64,000 nucleotides of DNA from Pedobacter heparinus DSM 2366 (GCF_000023825.1 NC_013061.1:2046001-2110000); one strand, 5' to 3'; positions 7,808 to 16,215 are shown, counted from the first letter of the stretch. Translations and numbers: made by a program. Notes: generated by a model from the sequence alone, not told the origin.

Positions 7808-8079
7808 TTTTACTACCAATGCCATATCTTTAATTGCTTTTTTATTTAAATTACGTAATTGCAAAAGTATCCTTAGCTGTCTAAAATAACGCCCTTGTTC
7901 TAATGTAGAATTATGGGTTTCTATTTCCTGAACAACACATCATCAGCAAGTTCTTCAACAGTATTGACGTTTAAATGAAGGACGTGTTTAATTATACCAG
8001 GTAGGGTATTGTGCATGTTTTCCCTAAAAATCTTGTCGTATTTGCTTCCTTGTACAGGGTGGTTGATTTCTTCCGGCAT
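7808..8079 (-). pseudogene. Rpn B-type remnant P1, with internal deletion and lost C-terminus
   Basis: Matches the B-type Rpn gene from the GKIFKEE region to the MPEEINHPVQG start, but about 400 bases are deleted at around 7937, where CTGAACAAC is joined directly to ACATCATC. The deletion removes the nuclease core. The C-terminal cassette is also missing. The same deletion junction occurs in the copy at 16287-16732, so the deleted form was itself copied or spread by gene conversion. Confidence 0.85.
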
Positions 8080-8096
8080 TTTAAGTTTTTGATAAT

Positions 8097-8290
8097 ACAA
8101 AGCTACGCTGGAGAAAGTTGTGAAACCTAAGTTGGCCGAAAATCAGCTAAATTCGCTGAATTGTTAAGGGTTTTTGAAATTTAGTTTGGAATTGCAGGTC
8201 TCGAAAATACAATTTCAATATGAAATTCTGTAACTAATTTTCCAAATGCTGATGCCGAAGGCAGCAATAATCAGCCTGATGTCGTATAGT
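8097..8290. repeat. R module copy 2 (5' side of remnant P1)
   Basis: Full-length form of the module. The first hairpin has one arm changed (ATCAGC instead of TTCAGC). The second, AATTTCA/TGAAATT, is intact. The third region, GCTGATGCC...ATCAGC, is present. It ends near GTCGTATAG, beyond which unrelated gene debris begins. Confidence 0.85.
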
Positions 8291-8298
8291 ATATCGTA

Positions 8299-8451
8299 CT
8301 ATTGGACCCAATCAGTTTCCCTCAGAACAATGCTTCCTTTACAGGTACTATGACCGAAAATTCAATTAATGGAACTTTAACCTTCAACAGAACAAGCAAT
8401 GGATTGGCCTGTGTAATTAATATGAAGATGACATTAAAACTCATTTATTAA
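8299..8451 (+). pseudogene. C-terminal remnant of an unknown protein
   Basis: An open frame without a start reads DPISFPQNNASFTGTM...LTFNRTSNGLACVI...KLIY and stops at 8449-8451. Composition (Asn/Thr/Ser-rich strands with NGTLTFNRTSNG) is that of a real secreted beta-rich protein, not a chance frame. Its left end is cut exactly where R module copy 2 ends, indicating that the gene was interrupted or that only its 3' end was carried here. Parent protein not identified. Confidence 0.5.
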
Positions 8452-8629
8452 AATAAATTAATTGTGATGCCAATCACTGTATGAAATGATATTGGATGGT
8501 GAGAAATCGATTATTTTTCTTTTCCGGAAGGGAGGCTGGGCTAACAGAAAGATGTTATTGGGCTGCAGATACAAAGAGCCCGAAAACTTAATTTCCAGGC
8601 TCCCATTTTATAAAATATGTTAAAATTTA

Positions 8630-8824
8630 CTACAAACTGCCAAGCAGGCTTAAAACATTGTTTACCTGCTTACCAACATATTGCAAAGTATCACTAACTA
8701 CGGTGTTCACTGTTGGCAATATTCCACCAAGCAGACTACCTAACAGGCCTCCACCTTCAATTTTTGACATTTCCAATTCATTCATTTCCTGAACTCCGAG
8801 ATTGTTTAATTCCAGATTTTTCAT
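8630..8824 (-). CDS. Double-glycine-leader peptide (bacteriocin-like)
   Basis: The 64-residue precursor has a textbook double-glycine leader: LELNNLGVQEMNELEMSKIEGG (about residues 4-25), with hydrophobic residues at the usual spacing before GG. The mature part of about 39 residues is Gly/Leu/Val-rich and amphipathic (GLLGSLLGGILPTVNTVVSD...), like class II bacteriocin or secreted signalling peptides. Peptides with such leaders are normally cut and exported by a C39-peptidase ABC transporter. None is encoded in the window, so export must depend on another locus. The mature function (antimicrobial or signal) is an inference. Confidence 0.75.
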   Translation of the reverse strand: MKNLELNNLGVQEMNELEMSKIEGGGLLGSLLGGILPTVNTVVSDTLQYVGKQVNNVLSLLGSL

Positions 8825-8984
8825 AATGGGCTGTTTAAATTTGTTCCCTACTTTCTTAAAGGCTTTTCGGGCTATGCCGGGTATTACTTCTGTAAAACCA
8901 ATACCAAGATAACTTATTTAAGCCAGGTTAAATAGTTTTTTGTGTGTTCATATTGTTCATTTTCAATTGATTATACTTTTTTTC

Positions 8985-9065
8985 GAAAACCTCCCATAAT
9001 CAGTGCGGTCTTTTTCTTCCTTCTCTTCCAGGAAGATTCGCTGGCCGATGTGCCAGTACAAGACG
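8985..9065 (-). pseudogene. DUF1016 fragment near the 3' side of Rpn B1
   Basis: A third, more diverged piece of the DUF1016 N-terminal domain (encoding WHIGQRIFLEEKEEKDRTDYG). It is followed after about 9072 by a short Rpn 3'-flank sequence containing GATGTTCTGGGTTTT. Same arrangement as at 4318-4412. The stretch 8825-8984 between the leader peptide gene and this fragment shows no gene. Confidence 0.65.
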
Positions 9066-9111
9066 AACAGTTTTCAAGATCGATGTTCTGGGTTTTAGAT
9101 GTGCAGGGTTT

Positions 9112-9945
9112 TTATTTTTGAAGGGCCTGGATTTCTTCTTTTGAAAGTTTGGTAAGCTTAATGATTTCTTCTATTGGGTATTTGTTAACTAGCATTTCAA
9201 GAGCAATTTCCAATGCTTCTTCATAACGACCTTTTTCAATACCTTTAATCTCGCCTTTAATTTCGCCTCTACGATATAAAATGTCTTTTTCTTCTTTAAA
9301 TATTTTTCCTACCAGTGCCATATCTTTAATTGCTTTTTTATTTAAATTACGTAATTGCAAAAGTATCCTTAGCTGCCTAAAGTAACGCCCTTGTTCCAGT
9401 GTAGAAGTATGGGTTTCTATTTCCTGAACAACCTGTGCCAATACACTTTCTGTGCTTTCTGATGCTAAATTACTTAAAATTGCCAGCATTTTCTCCTCAA
9501 CCAAATCTGATTTTAAGAACAGTTTATAGTTTACAGCAGAGAGCTCTGTTAAGTTGTAGCGGAATCGGAAATCCTTAGTTGTGATAGAAGTGGCCATATT
9601 TGCTTTGGCAGAGCCAATGTAAATTACGAACTGTTTAACAGGCAACTTATGTTTTCTTTGCAACATGATGCTATACTCTGCCATACGGAATGCCATTTCC
9701 GGATAATTATCCGTTTGGTATTCTACATGCAGCACATATCTGTTGCCCTTGTTATCCCTAACCTTCTTTAGTAAATCTGTTTTTCTTTCTTTGGTAAATT
9801 GTACATCATCGGCAAGTTCTTCAACAGTATTGACGTTTAAATGAAGGACGTGTTTAATTATACCAGGTAGGATATTGTGCATGTTTTCCCTAAAAATCTT
9901 GTCGTATTTGCTTCCTTGTACAGGGTGGTTGATTTCTTCCGGCAT
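9112..9945 (-). CDS. Rpn-family PD-(D/E)XK nuclease / transposase-like protein, copy B1
   Basis: Second Rpn family in the window. The conserved opening is MPEEINHPVQGSKYDKIFREN. I place the start at the ATG at 9945, because the longer frame begins with TTG seven codons earlier. Catalytic residues are visible: D in RKTDLLKKV and E-Y-Q in YVLHVEYQTDN. The middle (SVLAQVVQEIETHTSTLEQGRYFRQLRILLQLRNLNKKA) is identical in all B copies. Two GEIK units and IEKG lie before the C-terminal cassette EIALEMLVNKYPIEEII...KEEIQALQK, which is nearly the same as in A1 and B3. R module copy 3 lies upstream. Confidence 0.92.
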   Translation of the reverse strand: MPEEINHPVQGSKYDKIFRENMHNILPGIIKHVLHLNVNTVEELADDVQFTKERKTDLLKKVRDNKGNRYVLHVEYQTDNYPEMAFRMAEYSIMLQRKHKLPVKQFVIYIGSAKANMATSITTKDFRFRYNLTELSAVNYKLFLKSDLVEEKMLAILSNLASESTESVLAQVVQEIETHTSTLEQGRYFRQLRILLQLRNLNKKAIKDMALVGKIFKEEKDILYRRGEIKGEIKGIEKGRYEEALEIALEMLVNKYPIEEIIKLTKLSKEEIQALQK

Positions 9946-9962
9946 TTTAAGTTTTTGATAAT

Positions 9963-10155
9963 ACAAAGCTACGCTGGAGAAAGTTGTGAAACCTAAGTTG
10001 GCCGAAATTCAGCTAAATTCGCTGAATTTTTAAGGGTTTTTGAAATTTAGTTTGGAATTGTAGGTTTCAGAATTGCAATTTCAACATGAAATTCTGTAAG
10101 TAATTTTCCAATGCTGATGCCGCAGGCAGCAGTAATCAGTCTGATGTCGCATAGC
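9963..10155. repeat. R module copy 3 (5' side of Rpn B1)
   Basis: Contains both perfect inverted repeats (TTCAGC/GCTGAA and AATTTCA/TGAAATT with the loop ACA instead of ATA) and a third hairpin in the GATGCCGCAGGC region. The loop base change with intact arms fits selection for the palindrome. The rest of 10156-10380 has no convincing gene; a 66-codon leftward frame there overlaps the repeat and is not supported. Confidence 0.85.
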
Positions 10156-10380
10156 CTATCCGTACTGTTGGCCTGATAATTATCCCTAATGCCGTACACG
10201 TGGATTTGTACGACAAAATTGATGTTATTCCTCTTGGTAAGTTCCAAACATTCTTTAAAGACAATTTATGGTAAAATCAAATAAACTGACCTGCTCAACA
10301 AAATTAATTGACACGCTCAACAAAACTATACGCTCTGTACCTACCTAAATTTGTTCTATAACATTTAAATAAAAAACGAA

Positions 10381-11400
10381 ATGGAAAAGAACAATTATAA
10401 AGGCGCATTACAGCACCCACTGGGCTCAGGTTTTAATGCTACCTCAACAGCGACAGAAGTTATCAAAGGCATTGATCTGACAGGAAAGATCGCAATCGTA
10501 ACTGGTGGAAACGCTGGCATAGGTTTGGAAACCACAAAGATACTTGCAGCAGCAGGCGCAATCGTGATTGTACCTGCCAGAGACATTGAAAAAGCAAAGA
10601 AAAATCTGGAAGGTATTTCTAACGTTGAAATTGAGGCAATGGATCTCTCTAAGCCTGAAACCATTGATACATTTGCCGAAAAATTCCTTGCTTCTGGCAG
10701 GCCACTTCATCTATTGATCAATAATGCTGGAATCATGTGGGTACCGTTACAACGTGATAGCCGTGGTATTGAATCGCAACTGGCAACCAATTATCTGGGA
10801 CAGTTTCAGCTAGTGGCAAGATTATGGCCTGCGCTTAAAAATGCCAATGGCGCACGCGTTGTTAACGTTTCCTCACTCGGACACCATATGGCACCCTTCA
10901 ATTTCGATGACCCCAACTTCGAGCATAGAGAATACCAAACATTGCTTGGCTATGGACAGTCAAAAACAGCCAGTAACCTGTTTGCCCTAGAGTTAGATAA
11001 TCGTGCCCAGGCATATCAAGTAAGAGCATACTCACTGCACCCTGGTTCAATTGCCGGAACAGAGTTAGCCAGAGATGCAGATATGGAATTGTTCAAACAG
11101 ATGGGCTTCTTTGATGAGCATGGAAATATGCGCCCGGAAATACTTGCCAGCCTGAAAACCATATCACAAGGTGCTGCAACTTCCGTTTGGGTTGCAACCA
11201 GCGCATTACTTAACAACATTGGTGGCGTTTATTGCGAAGATGGGGATATTGCCGAGCTTCTTTCTGAGGACCCATCAGTACAAACAAACGCTAAACTGCA
11301 TCAAAGCGGTGTGCAACCGTATTCACTGGACGAAAGCAATGCCAAGCAACTTTGGGAGCTAACTGAGGAAATAACAGGTATTAAATTCAAAATGAACTAG
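10381..11400 (+). CDS. Short-chain dehydrogenase/reductase
   Basis: NAD(P)-dependent oxidoreductase of 339 residues. The Rossmann motif TGGNAGIG (about residues 41-48), NNAG (about 110-113) and the catalytic Ser with YGQSKTA, providing the Y-x-x-x-K pair (about 190-194), are all visible. The N-terminal 30 residues (GALQHPLGSGFNATSTATEVIKGIDL) and the long C-terminus resemble the retinol dehydrogenase/WW-oxidoreductase-like subgroup. The substrate is unknown. A truncated second SDR follows three bases later, and an AraC regulator after that, suggesting a regulator next to its target. Confidence 0.9.
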   Translation: MEKNNYKGALQHPLGSGFNATSTATEVIKGIDLTGKIAIVTGGNAGIGLETTKILAAAGAIVIVPARDIEKAKKNLEGISNVEIEAMDLSKPETIDTFAEKFLASGRPLHLLINNAGIMWVPLQRDSRGIESQLATNYLGQFQLVARLWPALKNANGARVVNVSSLGHHMAPFNFDDPNFEHREYQTLLGYGQSKTASNLFALELDNRAQAYQVRAYSLHPGSIAGTELARDADMELFKQMGFFDEHGNMRPEILASLKTISQGAATSVWVATSALLNNIGGVYCEDGDIAELLSEDPSVQTNAKLHQSGVQPYSLDESNAKQLWELTEEITGIKFKMN

Positions 11401-11403
11401 ATC

Positions 11404-11613
11404 ATGAAAAATTTAAACGGAAAAATCGCTCTGATTACGGGAGGCAATAGCGGGATCGGATATGCCGCTGCCAAGGAATTTAAAAAAAACGGTGCGCAAG
11501 TGATCATCACCGGTAGAAGAAAAGAAGCCTCAAGTATAATGGTGAATTTCACTAAAGAAATTCGCCTAAAACAAATAACTTTATTCCGATGGAGCATTTA
11601 TCCAAATACTTGA
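11404..11613 (+). pseudogene. Truncated second SDR gene
   Basis: The first 42 residues ([28 protein letters not shown]...IITGRRKEA) are an unmistakable SDR N-terminus with the TGGNSGIG cofactor motif. After about 11530 the frame runs into unrelated sequence that contains the start region of the AraC gene. No catalytic YxxxK part follows. The gene has lost about 80% of its length by a deletion that fused its beginning to the AraC leader. Confidence 0.8.
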
Positions 11614-12401
11614 CCAAAGACATTAAGCTTTCCAGCTACGAAGACAAACTGTTCAAATCAGACCTGATGTTCGATGATCACATGCTGGTTTGGTTTATTT
11701 CTGGAGAAACAAAGATTATACAGGCAGACAGAACATTTTATTTCAAAACCGGAGATATTTTTCTGATCCCAAGAAATGAACTGGCAACGATCATCAATTA
11801 TCCAAAGAATGGTCTGCCACATAAAACGGTGGTGATGCATCTGTCAACCGATCGACTGAAGCAATTTTATGAAAAAATAGAGATCAGAAAAGATTTACAG
11901 AATGAGCAGAAAATATACAGTTTTAGTAACCACCCCTTATTAGAAAGCTGCCTGGCTTCGCTAATACCCTATTTCAATATGGAGGGAGAATTTCCCGAAA
12001 GCCTTGCTTCCTTAAAAATTATAGAAGCCATTAGCATTCTAAGAATAATAAACCCAGAGGTAGATAGTGTTTTGGCAAATTTTGATGCTCCCGGAAAGAT
12101 TGACCTGGTGAATTTCATGCAACGGAATTTTATGTTCAATATGTCATTAGAAAAATTGGGATACTTAACAGGCCGAAGTTTATCTACTTTCAATAGGGAT
12201 TTCAAGAAGCTATTCCATACAAGCCCTCAAAAATGGTTGACTGAGAAAAGGCTTGAATTAGCTCACTATCACTTATCCGAAAAAAAGAAAAAACCAACTG
12301 AGGTTTACCTTGAAGTTGGCTTTGAAGATCTGTCTCATTTTTCCTTTATTTTTAAGAAGAAATACGGAGTATCTCCTAATCAAATATCATTAGTTAGATA
12401 A
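11589..12401 (+). CDS. AraC-family transcriptional regulator
   Basis: DNA-binding regulator of 270 residues. The N-terminal half is a cupin-like sensor ([28 protein letters not shown]). The C-terminal half carries the two AraC helix-turn-helix units ([39 protein letters not shown] and [30 protein letters not shown]). It probably controls the adjacent SDR gene or genes. Its last bases overlap the end of a small leftward gene at 12390-12527, a junction created by the neighbouring rearrangement. Confidence 0.92.
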   Translation: MEHLSKYLTKDIKLSSYEDKLFKSDLMFDDHMLVWFISGETKIIQADRTFYFKTGDIFLIPRNELATIINYPKNGLPHKTVVMHLSTDRLKQFYEKIEIRKDLQNEQKIYSFSNHPLLESCLASLIPYFNMEGEFPESLASLKIIEAISILRIINPEVDSVLANFDAPGKIDLVNFMQRNFMFNMSLEKLGYLTGRSLSTFNRDFKKLFHTSPQKWLTEKRLELAHYHLSEKKKKPTEVYLEVGFEDLSHFSFIFKKKYGVSPNQISLVR

Positions 12402-12527
12402 AGTAATAGTAAGTCCCTTTGCTTTATCCACTTTTGACTGAAAAGCAGGATGGTTTCTATATTTATCCAACGTGCTGTCTACTGCAACATTAGGTGTGTT
12501 TTTTTTATTTAATTCCTTGATTTTCAT
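12390..12527 (-). CDS. Small protein of the MKIKELNKK family, C-terminus replaced (45 aa)
   Basis: The first 37 codons match the 50-aa proteins at 15611-15763 and 17755-17907 (KIKELNKKN...VAVDSTLDKYRNHPAFQSKVDKA). After that the frame runs on with KGLTITLSN through the AraC gene end instead of the normal NDMLRTVGLPKLKK. It is therefore a truncated copy. Its start overlaps by 23 bases the end of the upstream 58-aa gene in another frame, an arrangement typical of translationally coupled small modules. Confidence 0.6.
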   Translation of the reverse strand: MKIKELNKKNTPNVAVDSTLDKYRNHPAFQSKVDKAKGLTITLSN

Positions 12528-12681
12528 AATACAAAAAAGCTTCATATTCTACGCCTTTATTAAATGTTTCCCATTCCTCATTTCGCATTCCGTACACTTC
12601 AAAATCTTTTTTAATTTCAGTTAGGTACTTAGTAATCCCCATTCTATAAAGTTGTATCGCAGAAAATTCATCAGCACTCAT
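12505..12681 (-). CDS. Small protein MSADEF family (58 aa), overlapping the MKIKELNKK gene
   Basis: Not recognised. It begins MSADEFSAIQLYRMGITKYL and continues through EIKKDFEVYGMRNEEW to a KGVEYEAFLYYENQGIK end. It is helical and acidic. The stop codon lies inside the next gene (start at 12527). Partial copies occur at 15741-15860 (with an in-frame 27-base deletion) and 17975-18019, always upstream of an MKIKELNKK gene. The repeated linkage supports a genuine two-gene unit, possibly a toxin-antitoxin-like pair, but no known family was identified. Confidence 0.55.
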   Translation of the reverse strand: MSADEFSAIQLYRMGITKYLTEIKKDFEVYGMRNEEWETFNKGVEYEAFLYYENQGIK

Positions 12682-12748
12682 TTAGCCAAATGGGTTTATA
12701 TGGGCATATGAGAAAATTAGCATGATAAATAACTGATCAAATTCCGGG

Positions 12749-13600
12749 CTATAGTGCCTGGATTTCTTCAATTGAAAGCTTAGTGATTTTAGCAATAAAT
12801 TCTGTAGCTAATCCTTCTTTTTTAAGTTCAAGAGCAATTTCCATTGCTTCTTCATAACGACCTTTTTCAATACCTTTAATCTCGCCTTTAATTTCGCCTT
12901 TAATTTCGCCTTTAATTTCGCCTCTACGATATAAAATGTCTTTTTCTTCTTTAAATATTTTTCCTACCAGTGCCATATCTTTAATTGCTTTTTTATTTAA
13001 ATTACGTAATTGCAAAAGTATCCGTAGCTGTCTAAAATAACGCCCTTGTTCTAATGTAGAAGTATGGGTTTCTATTTCCTGAACAACCTGTGCCAATACA
13101 CTTTCTGTGCTTTCTGATGCTAAATTACTTAAAATTGCCAGCATTTTCTCCTCAACCAAATCTGATTTTAAGAACAGTTTATAGTTTACAGCAGAGAGCT
13201 CTGTTAAGTTGTAGCGGAATCGGAAATCCTTAGTTGTGATAGAAGTGGCCATATTTGCTTTGGCAGGGCCAATGTAAATTACGAACTGTTTAACAGGCAA
13301 CTTATGTTTTCTTTGCAACATGATGCTATACTCTGCCATACGAAAAGCCATTTCCGGATAATTATCCGTTTGGTATTCAACATGCAGCACATATCTGTTG
13401 CCCTTGTTGTCCCTAACCTTCTTTAGTAAATCTGTTTTTCTTTCTTTGGTAAATTGTACATCATCGGCAAGTTCTTCAACAGTATTGACGTTTAAATGAA
13501 GGACGTGTTTAATTATACCAGGTAGGGTATTGTGCATGTTTTCCCTAAAAATCTTGTCGTATTTGCTTCCTTGTACAGGGTGGTTGATTTCTTCCGGCAT
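12749..13600 (-). CDS. Rpn-family PD-(D/E)XK nuclease / transposase-like protein, copy B2
   Basis: Same constant part as B1 and B3, with catalytic TD and EYQ elements present. It has four tandem GEIK units plus IEKG, more than any other copy. It ends in a different cassette (EIALELKKEGLATEFIAKITKLSIEEIQAL). Start at ATG 13600; a TTG start seven codons upstream is also open. Just 3' of it (12723-12748) lies a 25-base scrap identical to the GPEFDQLF part of the A-type genes, evidence of recombination between families. R module copy 4 lies upstream. Confidence 0.92.
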   Translation of the reverse strand: MPEEINHPVQGSKYDKIFRENMHNTLPGIIKHVLHLNVNTVEELADDVQFTKERKTDLLKKVRDNKGNRYVLHVEYQTDNYPEMAFRMAEYSIMLQRKHKLPVKQFVIYIGPAKANMATSITTKDFRFRYNLTELSAVNYKLFLKSDLVEEKMLAILSNLASESTESVLAQVVQEIETHTSTLEQGRYFRQLRILLQLRNLNKKAIKDMALVGKIFKEEKDILYRRGEIKGEIKGEIKGEIKGIEKGRYEEAMEIALELKKEGLATEFIAKITKLSIEEIQAL

Positions 13601-13616
13601 TTTAAGTTTTTGATAA

Positions 13617-13815
13617 TACAAAGCTACGCAGGAGAAAGTTGTGAAACCTAAGTTGGCCGAAATTCAGCTAAATTCGCTGAATTTTTAAGGGTTTTTGAAA
13701 TTTAGTTTGGAATTATAGGTCTCTAAAGTGCAATTTCAACATGAAATTCTGCAACTAGTTTTCCAAATGCTGATGCCGAAGGCAGCAGTAATCAGCATGA
13801 TTTTGTATAGCATAT
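13617..13815. repeat. R module copy 4 (5' side of Rpn B2)
   Basis: Complete module with three inverted repeats: TTCAGC/GCTGAA, AATTTCA/TGAAATT, and GCTGAT (13769-13774) with ATCAGC (13791-13796) enclosing GCC/GGC. It continues into about 130 bases that form the upstream region of the 125-aa secreted protein and are duplicated 3132 bases further on. Confidence 0.85.
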
Positions 13816-13946
13816 AATAGGTTCGAATATTTATATTCTGGTAGTGTTAGCCCTGGCACACTATTTCTAAAAAGCAGGGGTAACAATTTTCCGCTTTTCC
13901 TGATATACCTATAACAAATAATATTTAATCTTTAAAAAAGAATATC

Positions 13947-14324
13947 ATGAAAACTTACACATTAATCTTTGCCTTATCATTTATCAGTTCAATTGCATTT
14001 AGCCAGGTCAAAGGAAAGGGAGGCAGCGGGGGCGGGGCAGCAGCTGCGTCTTATGCCGCGACAGGAAAAGCTATTGTGCCATCAGACACGGCTAAGACCA
14101 TTATTCCTAAGCAAACCCAGGGTGCAACATTTGGCGAAAAAGTGAACCAGGGTTTACATGCAGCGGGCTCTGCAGTAGCTTCAGGTGCAGCAAAAACAGA
14201 AAACCCCTTGTACCAGGGAAATGCCGGTAGCCAAAATAACCCGCTTCATAAATCTGAAGCAAAGGTAGCCAGCCCCGGCAATCCAATTGGTGGGATAATT
14301 GTAAAAGGTGGTAAAAACAAATAG
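13947..14324 (+). CDS. Small secreted Gly/Ala-rich protein, copy 1 (125 aa)
   Basis: The signal peptide (YTLIFALSFISSIAFS) is followed by a low-complexity Gly/Ala segment (KGKGGSGGGAAAASYAATGKA) and a polar tail ending GGIIVKGGKNK. No known domain; probably periplasmic or surface-exposed and largely disordered. A second copy at 17079-17456 differs at only a few residues and has the same upstream region, showing a direct duplication with 3132-base spacing. Upstream is R module copy 4 in the opposite orientation. Confidence 0.7.
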   Translation: MKTYTLIFALSFISSIAFSQVKGKGGSGGGAAAASYAATGKAIVPSDTAKTIIPKQTQGATFGEKVNQGLHAAGSAVASGAAKTENPLYQGNAGSQNNPLHKSEAKVASPGNPIGGIIVKGGKNK

Positions 14325-14448
14325 GGGAGCATATAGGGGCCGGGCCGGATATGTAGCATTTGGAGGATACCTGGTCACTGGATTATGTGTGTCTTATGAA
14401 AAGCTAATTATTGATAAATCTTTATAACTTGTGATTTTTAAAATCTGA

Positions 14449-15162
14449 ATGTTGGAAAACTTACCTATATATATTCCTATTATTTTTGGACTAACGACTG
14501 TCCTAGCGTTATTGTTTTTCTTTTGGGCTATTCAAAAATCAAACCTCCAGTCAGTTAGGCAAAACTCGACTAAAATTTTAATCGGTTTAATATTATGGCT
14601 GGCTATTCAGGTTGTTTTGACACTCCAAAATGTTTATAGTGCCAATATTGATTTCTTTCCGCCAACTATTTTATTAACGGAGATATTACCTGCATTATTT
14701 ACAATAATAGGTTTGTTTTCAACACAAAGAGGACTACGGTTTATAGACAGTTTGCCTTTAATAAATCTTACTTATCTAAATATAGTAAGAGTACCTGTTG
14801 AACTGGTACTTTTCTGGCTTTTCCTAAATAAAGCTGTTCCCGAACTGATGACCTTTGAGGGAAGGAACTTTGATATTCTCGCAGGGATATCAGCACCTAT
14901 AATTGCATACTTTGGTTTGACTAAAGGGAAAATCAGCCGAGAAGTAATTTTGCTTTGGAATTTTATATGCCTTTTACTTTTGATAAATATTGTCATAAAT
15001 GCTTTTTTATCCGCACCATCCCCTATACAAAAATTTGCCTTCGAGCAACCAAATATAGCCATATTGCATTTTCCTTTTAGTTGGTTGCCCACTTTTATTG
15101 TTCCTATTGTTTTATTTGGACATCTTACTTCAATTAGACAATTATGGAAGCACAAGAATTAA
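14449..15162 (+). CDS. Multi-pass membrane protein of unknown function (237 aa)
   Basis: Not recognised. Six or seven hydrophobic helices span most of the length (about 7-28, 42-60, 75-93, 113-128, 143-158, 167-187, 207-226). Only short loops lie between, plus a basic C-terminal tail (RQLWKHKN). There is no signal peptide cleavage site and no enzymatic motif. It lies between the two copies of the duplicated secreted-protein block, so it may be the gene that was present at the duplication point. Confidence 0.65.
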   Translation: MLENLPIYIPIIFGLTTVLALLFFFWAIQKSNLQSVRQNSTKILIGLILWLAIQVVLTLQNVYSANIDFFPPTILLTEILPALFTIIGLFSTQRGLRFIDSLPLINLTYLNIVRVPVELVLFWLFLNKAVPELMTFEGRNFDILAGISAPIIAYFGLTKGKISREVILLWNFICLLLLINIVINAFLSAPSPIQKFAFEQPNIAILHFPFSWLPTFIVPIVLFGHLTSIRQLWKHKN

Positions 15163-15452
15163 ATGAGCCTTGCAGAAAAGCACAACTTCTAGGTTTTGAT
15201 GTGTCCTGCCGATAAAGTTGTTAGTCCACTTCGAGGTCTGAATCTTTTATAGGGGCTTATTTAAGGTGTTTTTTAAAAGCGTAGAGAGATGGACTATTCA
15301 GTGTGCCTGGTTTAGTGCAAAAAGGCGGGTGAAGGGAATAACAGCCATCTTTGAGCTGCTTTTGCTCGGTGCCAGATGGTGGCTTGGTGGGAATTAATTA
15401 TCTTTGGTAAGACTTAGTGGGGCATTCGCTACCACGCTCGGCAGCCAGTCAG

Positions 15453-15487
15453 GGGGTCAGTTTGAACCGAAACAGAGGGGTCACTTT
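15453..15487. other. Possible IS21-like terminal repeats in a gene-free stretch
   Basis: Two close copies of GGGGTCA[G/C]TTT occur at 15453-15463 and 15477-15487, in a 450-base stretch (15163-15610) with no credible gene. Repeated GGTCAGTTT-type motifs are typical of IS21-family ends in Bacteroidota. No istA/istB genes remain here. This is a weak, motif-only suggestion; the remaining part of the stretch shows nothing recognisable. Confidence 0.25.
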
Positions 15488-15610
15488 CATTGAAATACGC
15501 ACTCTATTTTCCCAATTCCTCAATATTAACTTTCTCATGCTATCGGCAGGATAGGGGTGGTTCCTTATCCTGCTTGCATTAAGCATCAATTAACCTTGCT
15601 CTTATGAAAT

Positions 15611-15763
15611 TTACTTCTTTAATTTAGGCAATCCAACTGTGCGTAGCATATCATTTGCTTTATCCACTTTTGACTGAAAAGCAGGATGGTTTCTATATTT
15701 ATCCAACGTGCTGTCTACTGCAACATTAGGTATGTTTTTTTTATTTAATTCCTTGATTTTCAT
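15611..15763 (-). CDS. Small protein of the MKIKELNKK family, intact copy (50 aa)
   Basis: Complete 50-residue frame. It begins KIKELNKKNIPNVAVDSTLDKY, continues RNHPAFQSKVDKANDMLR and ends TVGLPKLKK. Three copies in the window (12390, 15611, 17755) keep the same reading frame and differ at few positions, which favours a real gene over chance. The function is unknown. Its size, basic end and position after an overlapping small gene resemble antitoxin-sized proteins, but that is speculation. Confidence 0.6.
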   Translation of the reverse strand: MKIKELNKKNIPNVAVDSTLDKYRNHPAFQSKVDKANDMLRTVGLPKLKK

Positions 15764-15860
15764 AATACAAAAAAGCTTCATATTCCTCATTTCGCATTCC
15801 GTACACTTTAAAATCTTTTTTAATTTCAGTTAGGTACTTAGTAATCCCCATTCTATAAAG
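15741..15860 (-). pseudogene. MSADEF-family gene remnant, in-frame deletion and lost 5' end
   Basis: Matches 12505-12681 from RLYRMGITKYL onward, but nine codons (WETFNKGVE) are missing and the first ten or so codons are replaced by unrelated sequence from about 15861. It still overlaps the following MKIKELNKK gene as in the full-length copy. The missing 5' end reappears at about 16191-16221, separated by a fragment of a third Rpn family, so that fragment was inserted into this gene. Confidence 0.65.
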
Positions 15861-15924
15861 TCGGGTTCTGGCTTTGTTACTTCAATAGAATCCTGTTCAT
15901 AAACTGAAAAAATTTGATGACCAA

Positions 15925-16215
15925 CTATAATCGCTCTATTTCCTGGATGGTAAGACCGGTAGCTTCCGCAATAGTATTTATATCAATACCTTTATTTTTA
16001 AATTTACGAGCTATTGTTTTTTTCTCTTTTAAGGATTTGGTACGTTCTGCATGACGGCCTTTAGCTTCACCTTCATTTTTGGCTCTATCTAATAATAATT
16101 CTTCAATGCCCATTGTATTGCTCCTTCCTGTTAGTTTTTGTAGTTCTTGTTCAAATATGCTGTTATTCCCGGGATCTGAAAAGCGTACATAGTATCGCAG
16201 AAAATTCATCAGCAC
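15925..16215 (-). pseudogene. Rpn type C gene fragment (C-terminal part)
   Basis: The 96-codon frame contains the C-terminal region of an Rpn-type protein distinct from A and B: FEQELQKLTGRSNTMGIEELLLDRAKNEGEAKGRHAERT, ending EATGLTIQEIERL. The catalytic N-terminal domain is absent. The first eight codons (MLMNFLRY) are not Rpn. They are the out-of-frame start of the MSADEF-family gene, joined at about 16191, so this is a recombination fusion. The ending TGLTIxEIexL is the same type as in A2 and the deleted B copy at 16287. Confidence 0.75.

Noticed and set aside
10047..10247. Leftward 66-codon open frame.
   Set aside because: About half of it is R module sequence that is non-coding and frame-broken in other copies; no family resemblance.
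15163..15610. Complete insertion sequence suspected from GGGGTCA repeats.
   Set aside because: No transposase frame remains; only two short motif copies, listed as a weak feature.
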